The notes under the pieces: model-generated
Database searches by the model: none
Seen by the model: the letters and a program-made list of their open reading frames with translations, nothing else
What the model was told of the DNA's origin: nothing
Shown here: positions 9,088 through 17,294 of the stretch, piece after piece
How positions within the stretch are numbered: position 1 is the first letter of the stretch
Layout: each line of letters starts with the position of its first letter
Origin: an uncultured Clostridia bacterium
Lineage (GTDB): Bacteria > Bacillota > Clostridia > TANB77 > CAG-465
Direction: 5' to 3'
DNA: 64,000 bases
Assembly (NCBI GenBank): GCA_944388585.1
Contig: CALXJI010000004.1
Coordinates: 156,737-220,736, forward strand
Position numbers and translations under genes: made by a program

Positions 9088-9996
9088 TTAATTTCCTCCT
9101 AAAATTACAACCTCTTCTTGTAATTTAACATTAAATTTTTCATATACTTTTTCCTTTACATACTCTATTAAGTCTAATACATCTTTGCAAGTAGCGTCTC
9201 CTGCATTTATCATGAAGCCTGAATGCTTTGTAGATACTTGTGCTCCACCTATTTTATATCCTTTAAGTCCACAATCATCTACAAGTTTTCCTACAAAATA
9301 TCCCTCAGGTCTTTTAAATACACTTCCAAAGTTTGGATACTCTATTGGTTGTTTTTGTTTTCTAGAATTCATATTTTCTTCCATTACTCTAGATATCTCT
9401 TCTTTATTACCCTTTTGTAATTTATATATAGCATATACTACCACATATTCAGGATTTTCTACAAACATACTATGTCTATATGTAAAATTTGCATCTTTTC
9501 CATCAATTTCATTTAAATTTCCGTTTTCATCTAGAAATCCTACTTTTTCTACTACATTTACCATTTCAGATCCATATGCTCCTGCATTCATTCTAATTCC
9601 TCCACCAACACTTCCAGGGATTCCACATGCAAACTCTAGTCCTGATAATGAGTTTTCTTTAGCAATTTGAGAAAGTTTTGGAACAGAACATCCAGAATAT
9701 GCTTTAATATGCTCACCATTTACCTCTACAGTTGAAAATTTATTTGATATTTTAATAATTAAAGCATTTACTCCTTCATCTTTTACCAAAAGATTACTTC
9801 CGTTTCCAATGACATAATACTTTATGTTATTTTTTCTAGCATACTCTAATATCTTTTGTATTTCTTCTATACTTGATGGCTCAACCATACAATCACATGG
9901 CCCTCCAACCCTCATTGTAGTATGCTTTTTCATAGGCTCATTATATTTTATACTATCTTTAGATAAAATCTCTTCTAATCCTTTATATTTATCCAT
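9088..9996 (-). CDS. murB: UDP-N-acetylenolpyruvoylglucosamine reductase
   Basis: Reduces enolpyruvyl-UDP-GlcNAc to UDP-MurNAc with NADPH and FAD in peptidoglycan precursor synthesis. The 302-residue product shows FAD-binding TTMRVGGPCDCMVEP and GNGSNLLVKDEG, then GLEFACGIPGSVGGGIRMNA, YRHSMF, YPNFGSVFKRPEG and GYKIGGAQVSTKHSGFMIN. This is the type II (short, Bacillus/Clostridium-like) form. It is packed between ftsY (9-base gap) and yvcK (2-base gap). An AGGAGGTAGGT ribosome site precedes the ATG. Confidence 0.96.
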   Translation of the reverse strand: MDKYKGLEEILSKDSIKYNEPMKKHTTMRVGGPCDCMVEPSSIEEIQKILEYARKNNIKYYVIGNGSNLLVKDEGVNALIIKISNKFSTVEVNGEHIKAYSGCSVPKLSQIAKENSLSGLEFACGIPGSVGGGIRMNAGAYGSEMVNVVEKVGFLDENGNLNEIDGKDANFTYRHSMFVENPEYVVVYAIYKLQKGNKEEISRVMEENMNSRKQKQPIEYPNFGSVFKRPEGYFVGKLVDDCGLKGYKIGGAQVSTKHSGFMINAGDATCKDVLDLIEYVKEKVYEKFNVKLQEEVVILGGN

Positions 9997-10005
9997 ACCT
10001 ACCTC

Positions 10006-10917
10006 CTATATTATTGCATCAACAAAAGTTTTAGCATCAAACATTTCAATATCATCTATTTTTTCACCAACACCTATATATTTTACAGGTATTTTTAGTT
10101 CATCTACTATACTAAATACAACTCCACCCTTTGCTGTTGAATCTAATTTTGTTAAAAATATTCCATTAACATTTGTTTTTTCAAGAAAGCTTTTTGCTTG
10201 AATAGCTCCATTTTGACCTGTTGTTGCATCAAGCACCATAATTGTTTCTTTTAAAACATCATCTGGTATATTTTTATCTATTATCTTCTTCATTTTTTCA
10301 AGTTCATCCATTAAATTCTTCTTATTATGAAGTCTACCTGCTGTATCACAAATTAGTATGTCATAATTTTCATTCATAAATTTTTTAGTAGCGTCAAATA
10401 TTACTGATGATGGGTCTTGCATCTCCTCACCAAGACAAATATCTACACTATTTCTTTTCGCCCATACATCTAATTGTTCTATGGCACCAGCTCTAAATGT
10501 ATCTGCTGCTGCAAGTAATACTTTTTTACCTGCATTTTTATATAATTTTGCAAGTTTACCAATTGATGTAGTTTTACCTACACCATTTACTCCTACTACT
10601 AATATTACTTGCTTTTCATCTAAATTAATACTATTTTGAGCATTAATCTCATCTGATGTTAAAACTTCTGTCATTTCTTTTCTAAGTAACTCTTTTATTG
10701 CATTTTCACTTTTATCTACCTGCTTTTTTAAATCTGCTCTTAATTTATCACAAATCTTTGTACTTGTTTCATATCCTACATCAGATAAAATTAAAGTTTC
10801 TTCAATTTCATCAATTACTTCTTCTATATCTTTTTTATCTGCAAAAATGTTACTCATTTTTACATCTATTGCTTCTTTTGTCTTTCTTAAATTTTCTTTT
10901 ATTTTGTCAAAAAACAT
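10006..10917 (-). CDS. ftsY: Signal recognition particle receptor FtsY
   Basis: SRP receptor GTPase that docks translating ribosomes at the membrane. It has an N-domain helical bundle (residues about 1-80) and a G-domain with VVGVNGVGKTTSIGKLA (G1), AADTFRAGAIEQL, DTAGRLHNKKNLM (G3), LTKLDSTAKGG (G4) and VGEKIDDIEMFD. The acidic A-domain of proteobacterial FtsY is absent, as is usual in Firmicutes. I chose the ATG at 10917 over the one at 10923 because GGAGG abuts the latter directly but stands 6 bases from the former. It heads the operon with murB and yvcK. Confidence 0.96.
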   Translation of the reverse strand: MFFDKIKENLRKTKEAIDVKMSNIFADKKDIEEVIDEIEETLILSDVGYETSTKICDKLRADLKKQVDKSENAIKELLRKEMTEVLTSDEINAQNSINLDEKQVILVVGVNGVGKTTSIGKLAKLYKNAGKKVLLAAADTFRAGAIEQLDVWAKRNSVDICLGEEMQDPSSVIFDATKKFMNENYDILICDTAGRLHNKKNLMDELEKMKKIIDKNIPDDVLKETIMVLDATTGQNGAIQAKSFLEKTNVNGIFLTKLDSTAKGGVVFSIVDELKIPVKYIGVGEKIDDIEMFDAKTFVDAII

Positions 10918-10949
10918 AATCATCCTCCAATGTATATTAACTCATATTA

Positions 10950-10977
10950 ATTATATCATATAATTAATATAATTCAA
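10950..10977 (-). promoter_or_regulatory. Likely sigma-A promoter of the ftsY-murB-yvcK operon
   Basis: Minus-strand TTGAAT, 16-base spacer, TATAAT, ending about 33 bases upstream of the ftsY start. Confidence 0.55.
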
Positions 10978-10999
10978 TATAATTAAAAAGTAAAAGAAA

Positions 11000-11032
11000 A
11001 AATAGATTGCCAATATAATTGACAACCTATTT
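11000..11032 (-). terminator. Rho-independent terminator after the 11037 gene
   Basis: On the minus strand a 14-bp stem (AAATAGGTTGTCAA with TTGGCAATCTATTT, two G-T pairs) with a 5-base loop is followed by a T-rich tract. It begins four bases after the stop codon of the membrane-protein gene. Confidence 0.8.
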
Positions 11033-11036
11033 TATA

Positions 11037-11702
11037 TTATTCAGATGCTTCTCTTTTTGCTTTTTTCTTTCTTCTAAATGGAAATCTTAATCCTTCTTCA
11101 GATGTAGGTAATACACCAAATCCAAGTATTAATAATATAATTGAACCAATACCTGCAAATGCTGTATTTCTTGCATACTCTGGATTTAAGTTGAAATTCC
11201 AACTTCTAAGTCCCATTCCCTTTTCAAGATTTTGTTGGTAATATAATATTTCTTTTACTACTCTTGCATCATTGTCTATGCCTTCTTTTGTCTTATCTAC
11301 AACATCTTTTGATGAATCATCAATATTTGTTGTAATTATTAAAGTATCTGTATCTTTAAAATAGGTATAAACAATATATGGCTGAGTCTTATATACATTA
11401 TTTACTATGTTTCCAACAATCTTGTCTATATATGTCTCATCAATATTAAATGTAGTTAATTGGTAATCTAAAACTATTGCTATTTTATTTTCTTTTGAAG
11501 CTTCACTTATTGCATTTCTAGCGTAAGTTTTATCTGGTTCGGACATCGAATTTGATACGTCCTGTACATAATCTACATCGTTTTTTAATGGTAGTTTAGG
11601 AAACACTATAGTACTAAGTACCATCCATATTAGCCATATTGCAAGTGCAATTAACAAAATACCAACAATAAGTCTTGATATGAACTTGTATGTTTTCTTC
11701 AT
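11037..11702 (-). CDS. Hypothetical two-span membrane protein with extracytoplasmic domain
   Basis: Family not recognised. The ~221-residue product has an N-terminal membrane span (residues about 9-34), an extracytoplasmic segment of about 130 residues, a second span (about 179-198) and a basic tail (FRRKKKAKREASE), so both ends face the cytoplasm. The central part (SEPDKTYARNAISEASKENK followed by beta strands) is faintly like TPM domains, but I would not assign it. I start at 11702 because GGAGG is 7 bases from this ATG and only 1 base from the alternative at 11708. An inverted repeat upstream (11739-11756) may regulate it. Confidence 0.75.
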   Translation of the reverse strand: MKKTYKFISRLIVGILLIALAIWLIWMVLSTIVFPKLPLKNDVDYVQDVSNSMSEPDKTYARNAISEASKENKIAIVLDYQLTTFNIDETYIDKIVGNIVNNVYKTQPYIVYTYFKDTDTLIITTNIDDSSKDVVDKTKEGIDNDARVVKEILYYQQNLEKGMGLRSWNFNLNPEYARNTAFAGIGSIILLILGFGVLPTSEEGLRFPFRRKKKAKREASE

Positions 11703-11738
11703 AACCATTCCTCCTTTTTAAAATTTTTTACAGATTTT

Positions 11739-11756
11739 TTAAACGTTTTCGTTTAA
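11739..11756 (-). promoter_or_regulatory. Inverted repeat, possible operator
   Basis: TTAAACG and CGTTTAA are separated by four T residues, giving a perfect 7-bp inverted repeat about 35 bases upstream of the membrane-protein start. The AAACG half-sites resemble LacI/CcpA-class targets. No cognate regulator is encoded nearby. Confidence 0.35.
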
Positions 11757-11934
11757 CTCCTTTTTTCCGTACTTTGTAATATCAATTGCTATTACATTTA
11801 AAAAATAACTGCAAAACAATTATATCATCGCTTTTATATTATGTCAAGCAATATTCATATAACTATATTAAAATTTAAATTATAATATAACATTTTTTAA
11901 AGTATAGCATAAAATACATTATGGTGGTGAAATT

Positions 11935-12918
11935 ATGAATATAATTGTGCAAAAATATGGTGGTAGCTCTGTTGCAGATAAAGAAAAACTAGAGCTAATA
12001 TGCAATAAAATAATAAAAGAGAAAAATAAAAATAATGATGTTGTAGTTGTTGTATCTGCTCAAGGTAAAACTACTAATAATTTAATTGCTAAAGCAGAAG
12101 ATTATACAAATAACAACGAATTTATATCTAAAAAAGATTTGGACTTTTTACTTTCTACAGGCGAGATGCAAACTGCCTCTTTACTATCTCTTATGCTAAA
12201 TTCAAAAGGTGTAAAAGCAGTATGTCTTACTGGTGCACAAGCAGGAATAATTACCGATTCAAACTTTGGTAATGCTAAGATAATAGATGTTGTAACATCT
12301 AATCTTATATCATATATAGAAGACAATTACATAGTTATAGTAACAGGATTTCAAGGCATGGATAAGCTTGGAAATATTACTACTTTTGGAAGAGGTGGTT
12401 CAGATTTAAGTGCTGTTGCTCTTGCTGGAGCATTAAATGCTAAAAAATGTGAAATTTATAGTGATATAGATGGAATTTATTCTGCCGACCCTAAAGTAAT
12501 ACCTAACTCAAAGCTTTTAAAAGAAATATCTTTTGATGAAATGCTTGAAGCATCCTCTGCAGGTGCAAAAGTACTACATAACAGATCTGTAAATCTTGCT
12601 AAAGAATGTAACATTGAAATTTCTGCTAAAAATACCTTTAGAAATTCTAGAGGAAGTAAAGTAAGAAAAAATATAAAAGAAGACTTTGATATTCACTTTA
12701 TAACTAAAAAAGACGATATATCTAAAATTTGTATTGTAGGACCTATGATGTTATCTAACAGAGAAGCAATTTCTAAAATATTTAAAATAGCACATGATGA
12801 AAATATTGAAGTATATATGATATCTTTTAGTGAACTTGCAATAAATATTATAGTCGATACAAAAAAGTCTAAGCTATTTATGGAAAAATTACATGAAGAA
12901 TTAATAGAAAAAAAGTAG
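11935..12918 (+). CDS. lysC: Aspartate kinase with a shortened regulatory region
   Basis: Phosphorylates aspartate, the first step towards lysine, threonine and methionine. Catalytic motifs are VQKYGGSSVADKEKL at the N-terminus, STGEMQTASLLSLML, TFGRGGSDLSAVALAGAL and YSDIDGIYSADPKVIPNS. After about residue 245 only one ACT-like segment remains (SKICIVGPMMLSNREAISKI...ELAINIIVDTK). Total length is 327 residues against about 400-450 for enzymes with two ACT domains. Feedback control is therefore likely altered, or the enzyme pairs with another isoform. It is monocistronic, with a GGTGGTG ribosome site and a terminator just downstream. Confidence 0.92.
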   Translation: MNIIVQKYGGSSVADKEKLELICNKIIKEKNKNNDVVVVVSAQGKTTNNLIAKAEDYTNNNEFISKKDLDFLLSTGEMQTASLLSLMLNSKGVKAVCLTGAQAGIITDSNFGNAKIIDVVTSNLISYIEDNYIVIVTGFQGMDKLGNITTFGRGGSDLSAVALAGALNAKKCEIYSDIDGIYSADPKVIPNSKLLKEISFDEMLEASSAGAKVLHNRSVNLAKECNIEISAKNTFRNSRGSKVRKNIKEDFDIHFITKKDDISKICIVGPMMLSNREAISKIFKIAHDENIEVYMISFSELAINIIVDTKKSKLFMEKLHEELIEKK

Positions 12919-12937
12919 CAAAATTATAATTTGTATA

Positions 12938-12977
12938 AAAATAAACCTATAAAGCATATTGTTTTATAGGTTTATTT
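12938..12977. terminator. Bidirectional terminator between lysC and the AI-2E exporter
   Basis: AAATAAACCTATAAA pairs with TTTATAGGTTTATTT around a short loop, with A and T runs on both sides. It serves two convergent genes. Confidence 0.8.
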
Positions 12978-12981
12978 ACTT

Positions 12982-14124
12982 TTATGACTTTTCATTTATT
13001 GTTTTTATTTGTTTTTTTCTCTTAAGTATACCTTTTTTAGGCTTTTTATCATCTTCATCTGGTAAGTCAAAATTTATCCCAAATCTATATTTAATAAATA
13101 TTTTAGCTATTGCAAGAACTGGCATTGCAAAAAGCATTCCAAACATACCAAACAATCTTTCAAATACAAGTAGTCCACAAATTACCACTACTGGATGTAA
13201 TTTAACAGACTTTGCAATTATATTAGGTTGTAATATATTTGCATCTATCATTTGAATAATAAATGATGCTATAAATGTTATTATTGCAAGAACAGGTCCT
13301 CCAACAGTAAAAGCATATATAGAAGTAATCGTATAAGAAATAACAGCACCAATATATGGAATTAAATTTAAAAATGTTATTATTATACCAAATATAACTG
13401 CATATTTAAGTTGTAATACCATACACACAACAGTTGTCATTATACCAACAATTATACTATCAAGTAACAAGCCTCTTACATATGAATTTAGAATGTCATC
13501 CATCTCAACTAACATCTTATATCTATTAGAATCTTTACTATTTTTAGATAAAAACACTATTAGACTATTTTTAGTTCTATCCATATCCTTAACCATAAAA
13601 AAGGATATTATAATAGCAGTTACAGCACTGAATAAAAAACTCCCAACTTTTTGAACAGTATTTAATGAATAGCTTACAATATCTCCTAAATAATCTGATA
13701 TTATACCAAGTTCATCTATATTTGATGATATTTGATAATCTAGCCCAAATCTTTCATACAAAAGTAAATTTACCTTATTTATTGCACTAGTATATAATGT
13801 TGGTAAATCTTTTATAAGCTGAGTTACCTGTGTTACTATTATTGGTATTATATATGATAAAGCTAAAATTACTATAGCAAATATAACAACTAAAGAAATT
13901 ATTGCAGATAGGCTTTTACTAAGCCCCCATTTTCTAAGTTTATTTGCAAGTGGTCTAGATAGCCAACATATAACAATTCCCATATATAGTGGAGTAAGTG
14001 CTACTAAAATTTCTACAACTTTATCTATTACTCCAACTTCTTTAAGTGCAAAAAATACTATTATAATAGTAACTATATACATGACTTTATTTAAAAATTT
14101 AAAGTCAAATTTATTTTCTTCCAT
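12982..14124 (-). CDS. AI-2E family (PerM/TqsA-like) transporter
   Basis: A 380-residue polytopic membrane protein of the PF01594 type with about 7-8 spans. Typical features are the N-terminal pair of spans, the amphipathic stretch VTQLIKDLPTLYTSAINKV, FSAVTAIIISFFMVKDMDR, and the C-terminal block IITFLNLIPYIGAVI followed by LQPNIIAKSVKLHPVVVICGLLVFERLFGMFGMLFAMPVLAI. The family includes signal exporters and Na+/H+ antiporters, so the substrate is uncertain. The C-terminus is Lys-rich. It starts 61 bases after nrdG and may be read from the nrd operon. Confidence 0.9.
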   Translation of the reverse strand: MEENKFDFKFLNKVMYIVTIIIVFFALKEVGVIDKVVEILVALTPLYMGIVICWLSRPLANKLRKWGLSKSLSAIISLVVIFAIVILALSYIIPIIVTQVTQLIKDLPTLYTSAINKVNLLLYERFGLDYQISSNIDELGIISDYLGDIVSYSLNTVQKVGSFLFSAVTAIIISFFMVKDMDRTKNSLIVFLSKNSKDSNRYKMLVEMDDILNSYVRGLLLDSIIVGIMTTVVCMVLQLKYAVIFGIIITFLNLIPYIGAVISYTITSIYAFTVGGPVLAIITFIASFIIQMIDANILQPNIIAKSVKLHPVVVICGLLVFERLFGMFGMLFAMPVLAIAKIFIKYRFGINFDLPDEDDKKPKKGILKRKKQIKTINEKS

Positions 14125-14185
14125 TTTGCCTCCTTAAGTACACTTATTTTTATTATTCCTCTATTAAATACTTTATATAAATTAA

Positions 14186-14692
14186 TTATTCAAAATGATA
14201 TTCAACAATTTTATTTTCTTTTATACTTTTTTTAACATCTATAGCTCTTTGATTAGAACTTCCTCTAAACATTAAATTTTCATCTTTAAGCTCTAGTATA
14301 AATTTTCCATCAATTAGTATATCTGTTTTATTTAAAAGTTCTAATACATTTTTATTTTTACTTTGTATTAATTGTTCATATGTAAATCCAGTATAAGTTA
14401 TTACATTTAAATTTTTATTTTTAATTTTCTCTATAAGTTTTACAAGCTCTAAAGGTTGTAAAAATGGTTCTCCACCACTTAAAGTTATACCACTAAGTAG
14501 TGGATTTTCATCTATTTTTTGAGCTAGTTTGTCTATATTTTCATATCTGCCCATATTAAAATCATGAGTTTGTGGATTATGACATCCTACACATTTATGT
14601 GGACATCCCTGTGTAAATATAACAAACCTAATGCCTGGGCCATCTACAATTGATTCTTCTACAACTCCTGCTATTTTTATTTTATTGCACAT
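14186..14692 (-). CDS. nrdG: Anaerobic ribonucleotide reductase activating enzyme
   Basis: Radical SAM enzyme that installs the glycyl radical on class III ribonucleotide reductase. The 168-residue product has the 4Fe-4S motif C-x3-C-x2-C in FTQGCPHKCVGCHNPQTHDF, the SAM-binding ITLSGGEPFLQP and a C-terminal ILIDGKF. Length and motifs are normal for NrdG. It lies 8 bases after the 90-residue gene at 14701-14973, which carries the presumed radical glycine; nrdD lies upstream of that. If NrdD is split as proposed, this activase would have to act on the complex of both chains. Confidence 0.95.
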   Translation of the reverse strand: MCNKIKIAGVVEESIVDGPGIRFVIFTQGCPHKCVGCHNPQTHDFNMGRYENIDKLAQKIDENPLLSGITLSGGEPFLQPLELVKLIEKIKNKNLNVITYTGFTYEQLIQSKNKNVLELLNKTDILIDGKFILELKDENLMFRGSSNQRAIDVKKSIKENKIVEYHFE

Positions 14693-14700
14693 AATCTCTC

Positions 14701-14973
14701 CTATATTAATACATCATGCTTTACTCTATCACGCTCTTCTGCTCTTTTACCATCATTAAATCTATCTAACGTACCAACTAAATATCCTGTTATTCTTCTA
14801 ATCCTTTCAAATGGTACATCATTTTCAAAAGTATAGTTTAAATCTACATAGTCCCCATTTACATTTAAGTCTAATGTAGCAATTTTTTTATCTGGATATT
14901 TTTCCTCCACATATTTTATATATTCATTTATTTCCTCTTGAGAAATATTTTCTCCATTTGTATTTATCTTCAT
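14701..14973 (-). CDS. Small protein carrying the NrdD-type glycyl-radical C-terminal loop
   Basis: A 90-residue protein encoded between nrdD and nrdG. Residues 1-52 form a small acidic domain with no equivalent in NrdD that I know. Residues 54-88 read PFERIRRITGYLVGTLDRF followed by NDGKRAEERDRVKH. This matches the extreme C-terminus of class III RNRs (RRVCGYLG...RVKH in the E. coli and T4 enzymes), where the glycine before Tyr-Leu carries the radical; here that is Gly63. The large NrdD upstream lacks this segment. Its ribosome site AAGGAGGT lies in the last nrdD codons. I infer a radical-bearing subunit; no activity is shown by sequence alone. Confidence 0.85.
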   Translation of the reverse strand: MKINTNGENISQEEINEYIKYVEEKYPDKKIATLDLNVNGDYVDLNYTFENDVPFERIRRITGYLVGTLDRFNDGKRAEERDRVKHDVLI

Positions 14974-14978
14974 ATATA

Positions 14979-17225
14979 CTACCTCCTTATTCTTAAAATT
15001 CTTTCACTTACTTTTTCTACTTCTTCAAATTCTTTTCTACCACAACATGGACATATGTCTTTTATGATTCCAGTAAACCCACATATTGGATCTCTATCTA
15101 CAGGATGGTTTATTGAGCCATATCCAATTCCTGATTCTTTCATACATCTTATTACTTGCTCAAAAGCTTGTAAATTCTTAGTTGGGTCTCCATCAAGCTC
15201 TACATAGCTTATATGACCACCATTAGTTAATTCATGATATGGTGCTTCAATTTTTATTTTATTAAAAGCACTAATTTTATAATATACTGGTATATGAAAT
15301 GAATTTGTATAATATTCTCTATCTGTTACACCCTCTATTACACCATATTTTTTCTTATCTATCTTAACAAATCTACCGGACAATCCTTCTGCAGGTGTTG
15401 CAAGAAGTGTAAAATTAAGCTTTTCTTTTTTAGACTCTTCGTCTACTCTTTGTCTCATATGAGTAATTATCTTAAGTCCAAGTTCCCTTGCTTCTTCACT
15501 TTCCCCATGATGTTTACCAATTAAAGCTTTCAAAGTCTCAGCAAGTCCTATAAATCCTACTGTAAGTGTACCATGCTTTAGTACTTCTCCTACTTTATCT
15601 GTATTTTTTAATTTTTCTGAATCAAGCCATACATTCTGTTCCATTAAAAATGGATAATTATATACATGTTTATTTGCTTGAATTTCAAATCTTGCTTTAA
15701 GTTGATCTATTACTAAATCCATTTTTTCGTCTAACATTTCAAAAAACTTTTCTATATCACCTTTTGCCTCTATTCCAAGACGAGGAAGATTAATTGAGGT
15801 AAAACTTAAATTTCCTCTTCCACATGTAACTTCTTTTGAAGAATCATATACATTTGCCATAACTCTTGTCCTGCATCCCATATATGCTACTTCACTATTA
15901 TAATCTCCTTTTCTATAATATTTCAAATTAAATGGAGCATCTATAAAAGAAAAGTTTGGAAATAATCTTTTAGCTGATACTTTACAACTAAGTTTAAATA
16001 TATCATAGTTTGGATCTGTTGGATTATAATTTATTCCATCTTTTACTCTAAATATTTGTATTGGAAATATTGGCGTTTCACCATTTCCAAGACCTGCCTC
16101 TGTTGCATATAAAAGCTCTTTCATAACAAGTCTTCCCTCAGGAGAAGTATCAAGTCCATAATTTATACTACTAAATGGTACCTGAGCTCCTGCTCTTGAA
16201 TGCATCGTATTTAAGTTATGTATAAAAGCTTCCATTGCTTGATAAGTAGCTTTTTCTACTTCTTTTTCTGTATATTTTACACAAAAATCTTGAATTTTTT
16301 TAATAGTATTTTTATCTAAATACTTACTTAAATATTGTCTTTCTACTTTTAAATATCCATTTGAATCTTTATATGTTGCAAGTAAGTCTTTGTCATATTT
16401 AATAGATTTTACAATATCACTTGCAAGTTTTTCTGGCTCTTTTTCATCTGTTAAAAGCTCTATTGCTTTAGTAAGATTTTTTAGATGTTCTTTTTTATAT
16501 GTTACCTTTACTCCTTTTGCCATAGCATACTCAAAATTTGGTATACTCTGTCCACCATGTTGATCGTTTTGGTTAGATTGTATTGCAATTGCAGCAAGTG
16601 CTGCATAACTTCCAATACTTTGTGGCTCCCTTAAAAATCCTTCACCTGTACAGAAGCCATCTTTAAATAATTTTATTAGATCTATTTGACAACATGTAGT
16701 AGTAAGTGTTAAAAAATCTAAATCATGTATATGTATATCCCCATTTTTATGTGCTTGTGCATGTTCTGGCTTAAGTACACATAGCTGATAGAAATTTTTT
16801 GCTCCCTCAGAGCCATACTTTAACATTGTACCCATAGCAGTGTCTGCATTTATATTTGCATTTTCCCTTTTTACATCACTATCTTTTGAATCTTTAAAAG
16901 TTAACTTCTCATATGTCTTTATTATAGGTAAATTTCTTTCTCTTACTTTATCTCTTTGCTCTCTAAAAAACATATATGCTCTAAGAGTAGATTCATGTCC
17001 TTGTTCGATTAATACTTCTTTTACTACATCATATATTCTACTAGCTTCTATTTGATTATTCTGCTGAATTTTGTCTAATTTTTTATATACTATTTCAGAG
17101 AGTTCTTTTGATCTTGAATAATCTTGCCCACCTATTGAGTTAGCTGCTTTATATATTGATTTTGCAATTCTTTCTACATTAAAATTTACTTTTCTTCCAT
17201 CTCTTTTTACTACTTTAGTAATCAT
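14979..17225 (-). CDS. nrdD: Anaerobic ribonucleoside-triphosphate reductase, large chain without glycyl loop
   Basis: Class III RNR reducing NTPs to dNTPs without oxygen. The 748-residue chain has an ATP-cone (residues 1-95, VVKRDGRKVNFNVERIAKSI), the barrel motif LTTTCCQIDL (Cys178/179), the thiyl-radical loop YMGCRTRV (Cys451), EVTCGRGNLSFTSINLPRLG, and a C-terminal metal-site region with Cys715 and Cys725-Cys728 in DICPCCGRKE. It then ends after 20 more residues (SERILRIRR). The conserved RRxxGYL glycyl loop that should follow is absent and is found on the next gene. Strong conservation of everything else argues against decay. It has its own promoter and heads nrdD-(90 aa)-nrdG. Confidence 0.95.
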   Translation of the reverse strand: MITKVVKRDGRKVNFNVERIAKSIYKAANSIGGQDYSRSKELSEIVYKKLDKIQQNNQIEASRIYDVVKEVLIEQGHESTLRAYMFFREQRDKVRERNLPIIKTYEKLTFKDSKDSDVKRENANINADTAMGTMLKYGSEGAKNFYQLCVLKPEHAQAHKNGDIHIHDLDFLTLTTTCCQIDLIKLFKDGFCTGEGFLREPQSIGSYAALAAIAIQSNQNDQHGGQSIPNFEYAMAKGVKVTYKKEHLKNLTKAIELLTDEKEPEKLASDIVKSIKYDKDLLATYKDSNGYLKVERQYLSKYLDKNTIKKIQDFCVKYTEKEVEKATYQAMEAFIHNLNTMHSRAGAQVPFSSINYGLDTSPEGRLVMKELLYATEAGLGNGETPIFPIQIFRVKDGINYNPTDPNYDIFKLSCKVSAKRLFPNFSFIDAPFNLKYYRKGDYNSEVAYMGCRTRVMANVYDSSKEVTCGRGNLSFTSINLPRLGIEAKGDIEKFFEMLDEKMDLVIDQLKARFEIQANKHVYNYPFLMEQNVWLDSEKLKNTDKVGEVLKHGTLTVGFIGLAETLKALIGKHHGESEEARELGLKIITHMRQRVDEESKKEKLNFTLLATPAEGLSGRFVKIDKKKYGVIEGVTDREYYTNSFHIPVYYKISAFNKIKIEAPYHELTNGGHISYVELDGDPTKNLQAFEQVIRCMKESGIGYGSINHPVDRDPICGFTGIIKDICPCCGRKEFEEVEKVSERILRIRR
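14981..14988 (-). promoter_or_regulatory. Ribosome-binding site embedded in the end of nrdD
   Basis: AAGGAGGT on the minus strand spans the final two AGG arginine codons of nrdD and the first base of its TAG stop. It stands 7 bases before the ATG of the 90-residue gene. Termination and re-initiation would couple synthesis of the two chains. Confidence 0.85.
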
Positions 17226-17252
17226 TTAATTCACCCCTATAATACATTTGAA

Positions 17253-17281
17253 ATTATATCATTGTCTTTTGTACATTTCAA
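17253..17281 (-). promoter_or_regulatory. Likely sigma-A promoter of the nrd operon
   Basis: Minus-strand TTGAAA, 17-base spacer, TATAAT, ending 28 bases before the nrdD start. No NrdR box was recognised. Confidence 0.7.
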
Positions 17282-17294
17282 CTTATTTTATACA

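Noticed and set aside
14973..14979. The nrdD / 90-residue gene boundary as a simple frameshift or nonsense break of one nrdD gene
   Set aside because: The small protein has about 52 residues of its own before the glycyl loop, a separate ATG and a strong ribosome site. No single-base change joins the two frames into a normal NrdD C-terminus, so a genuine two-gene arrangement is more likely.
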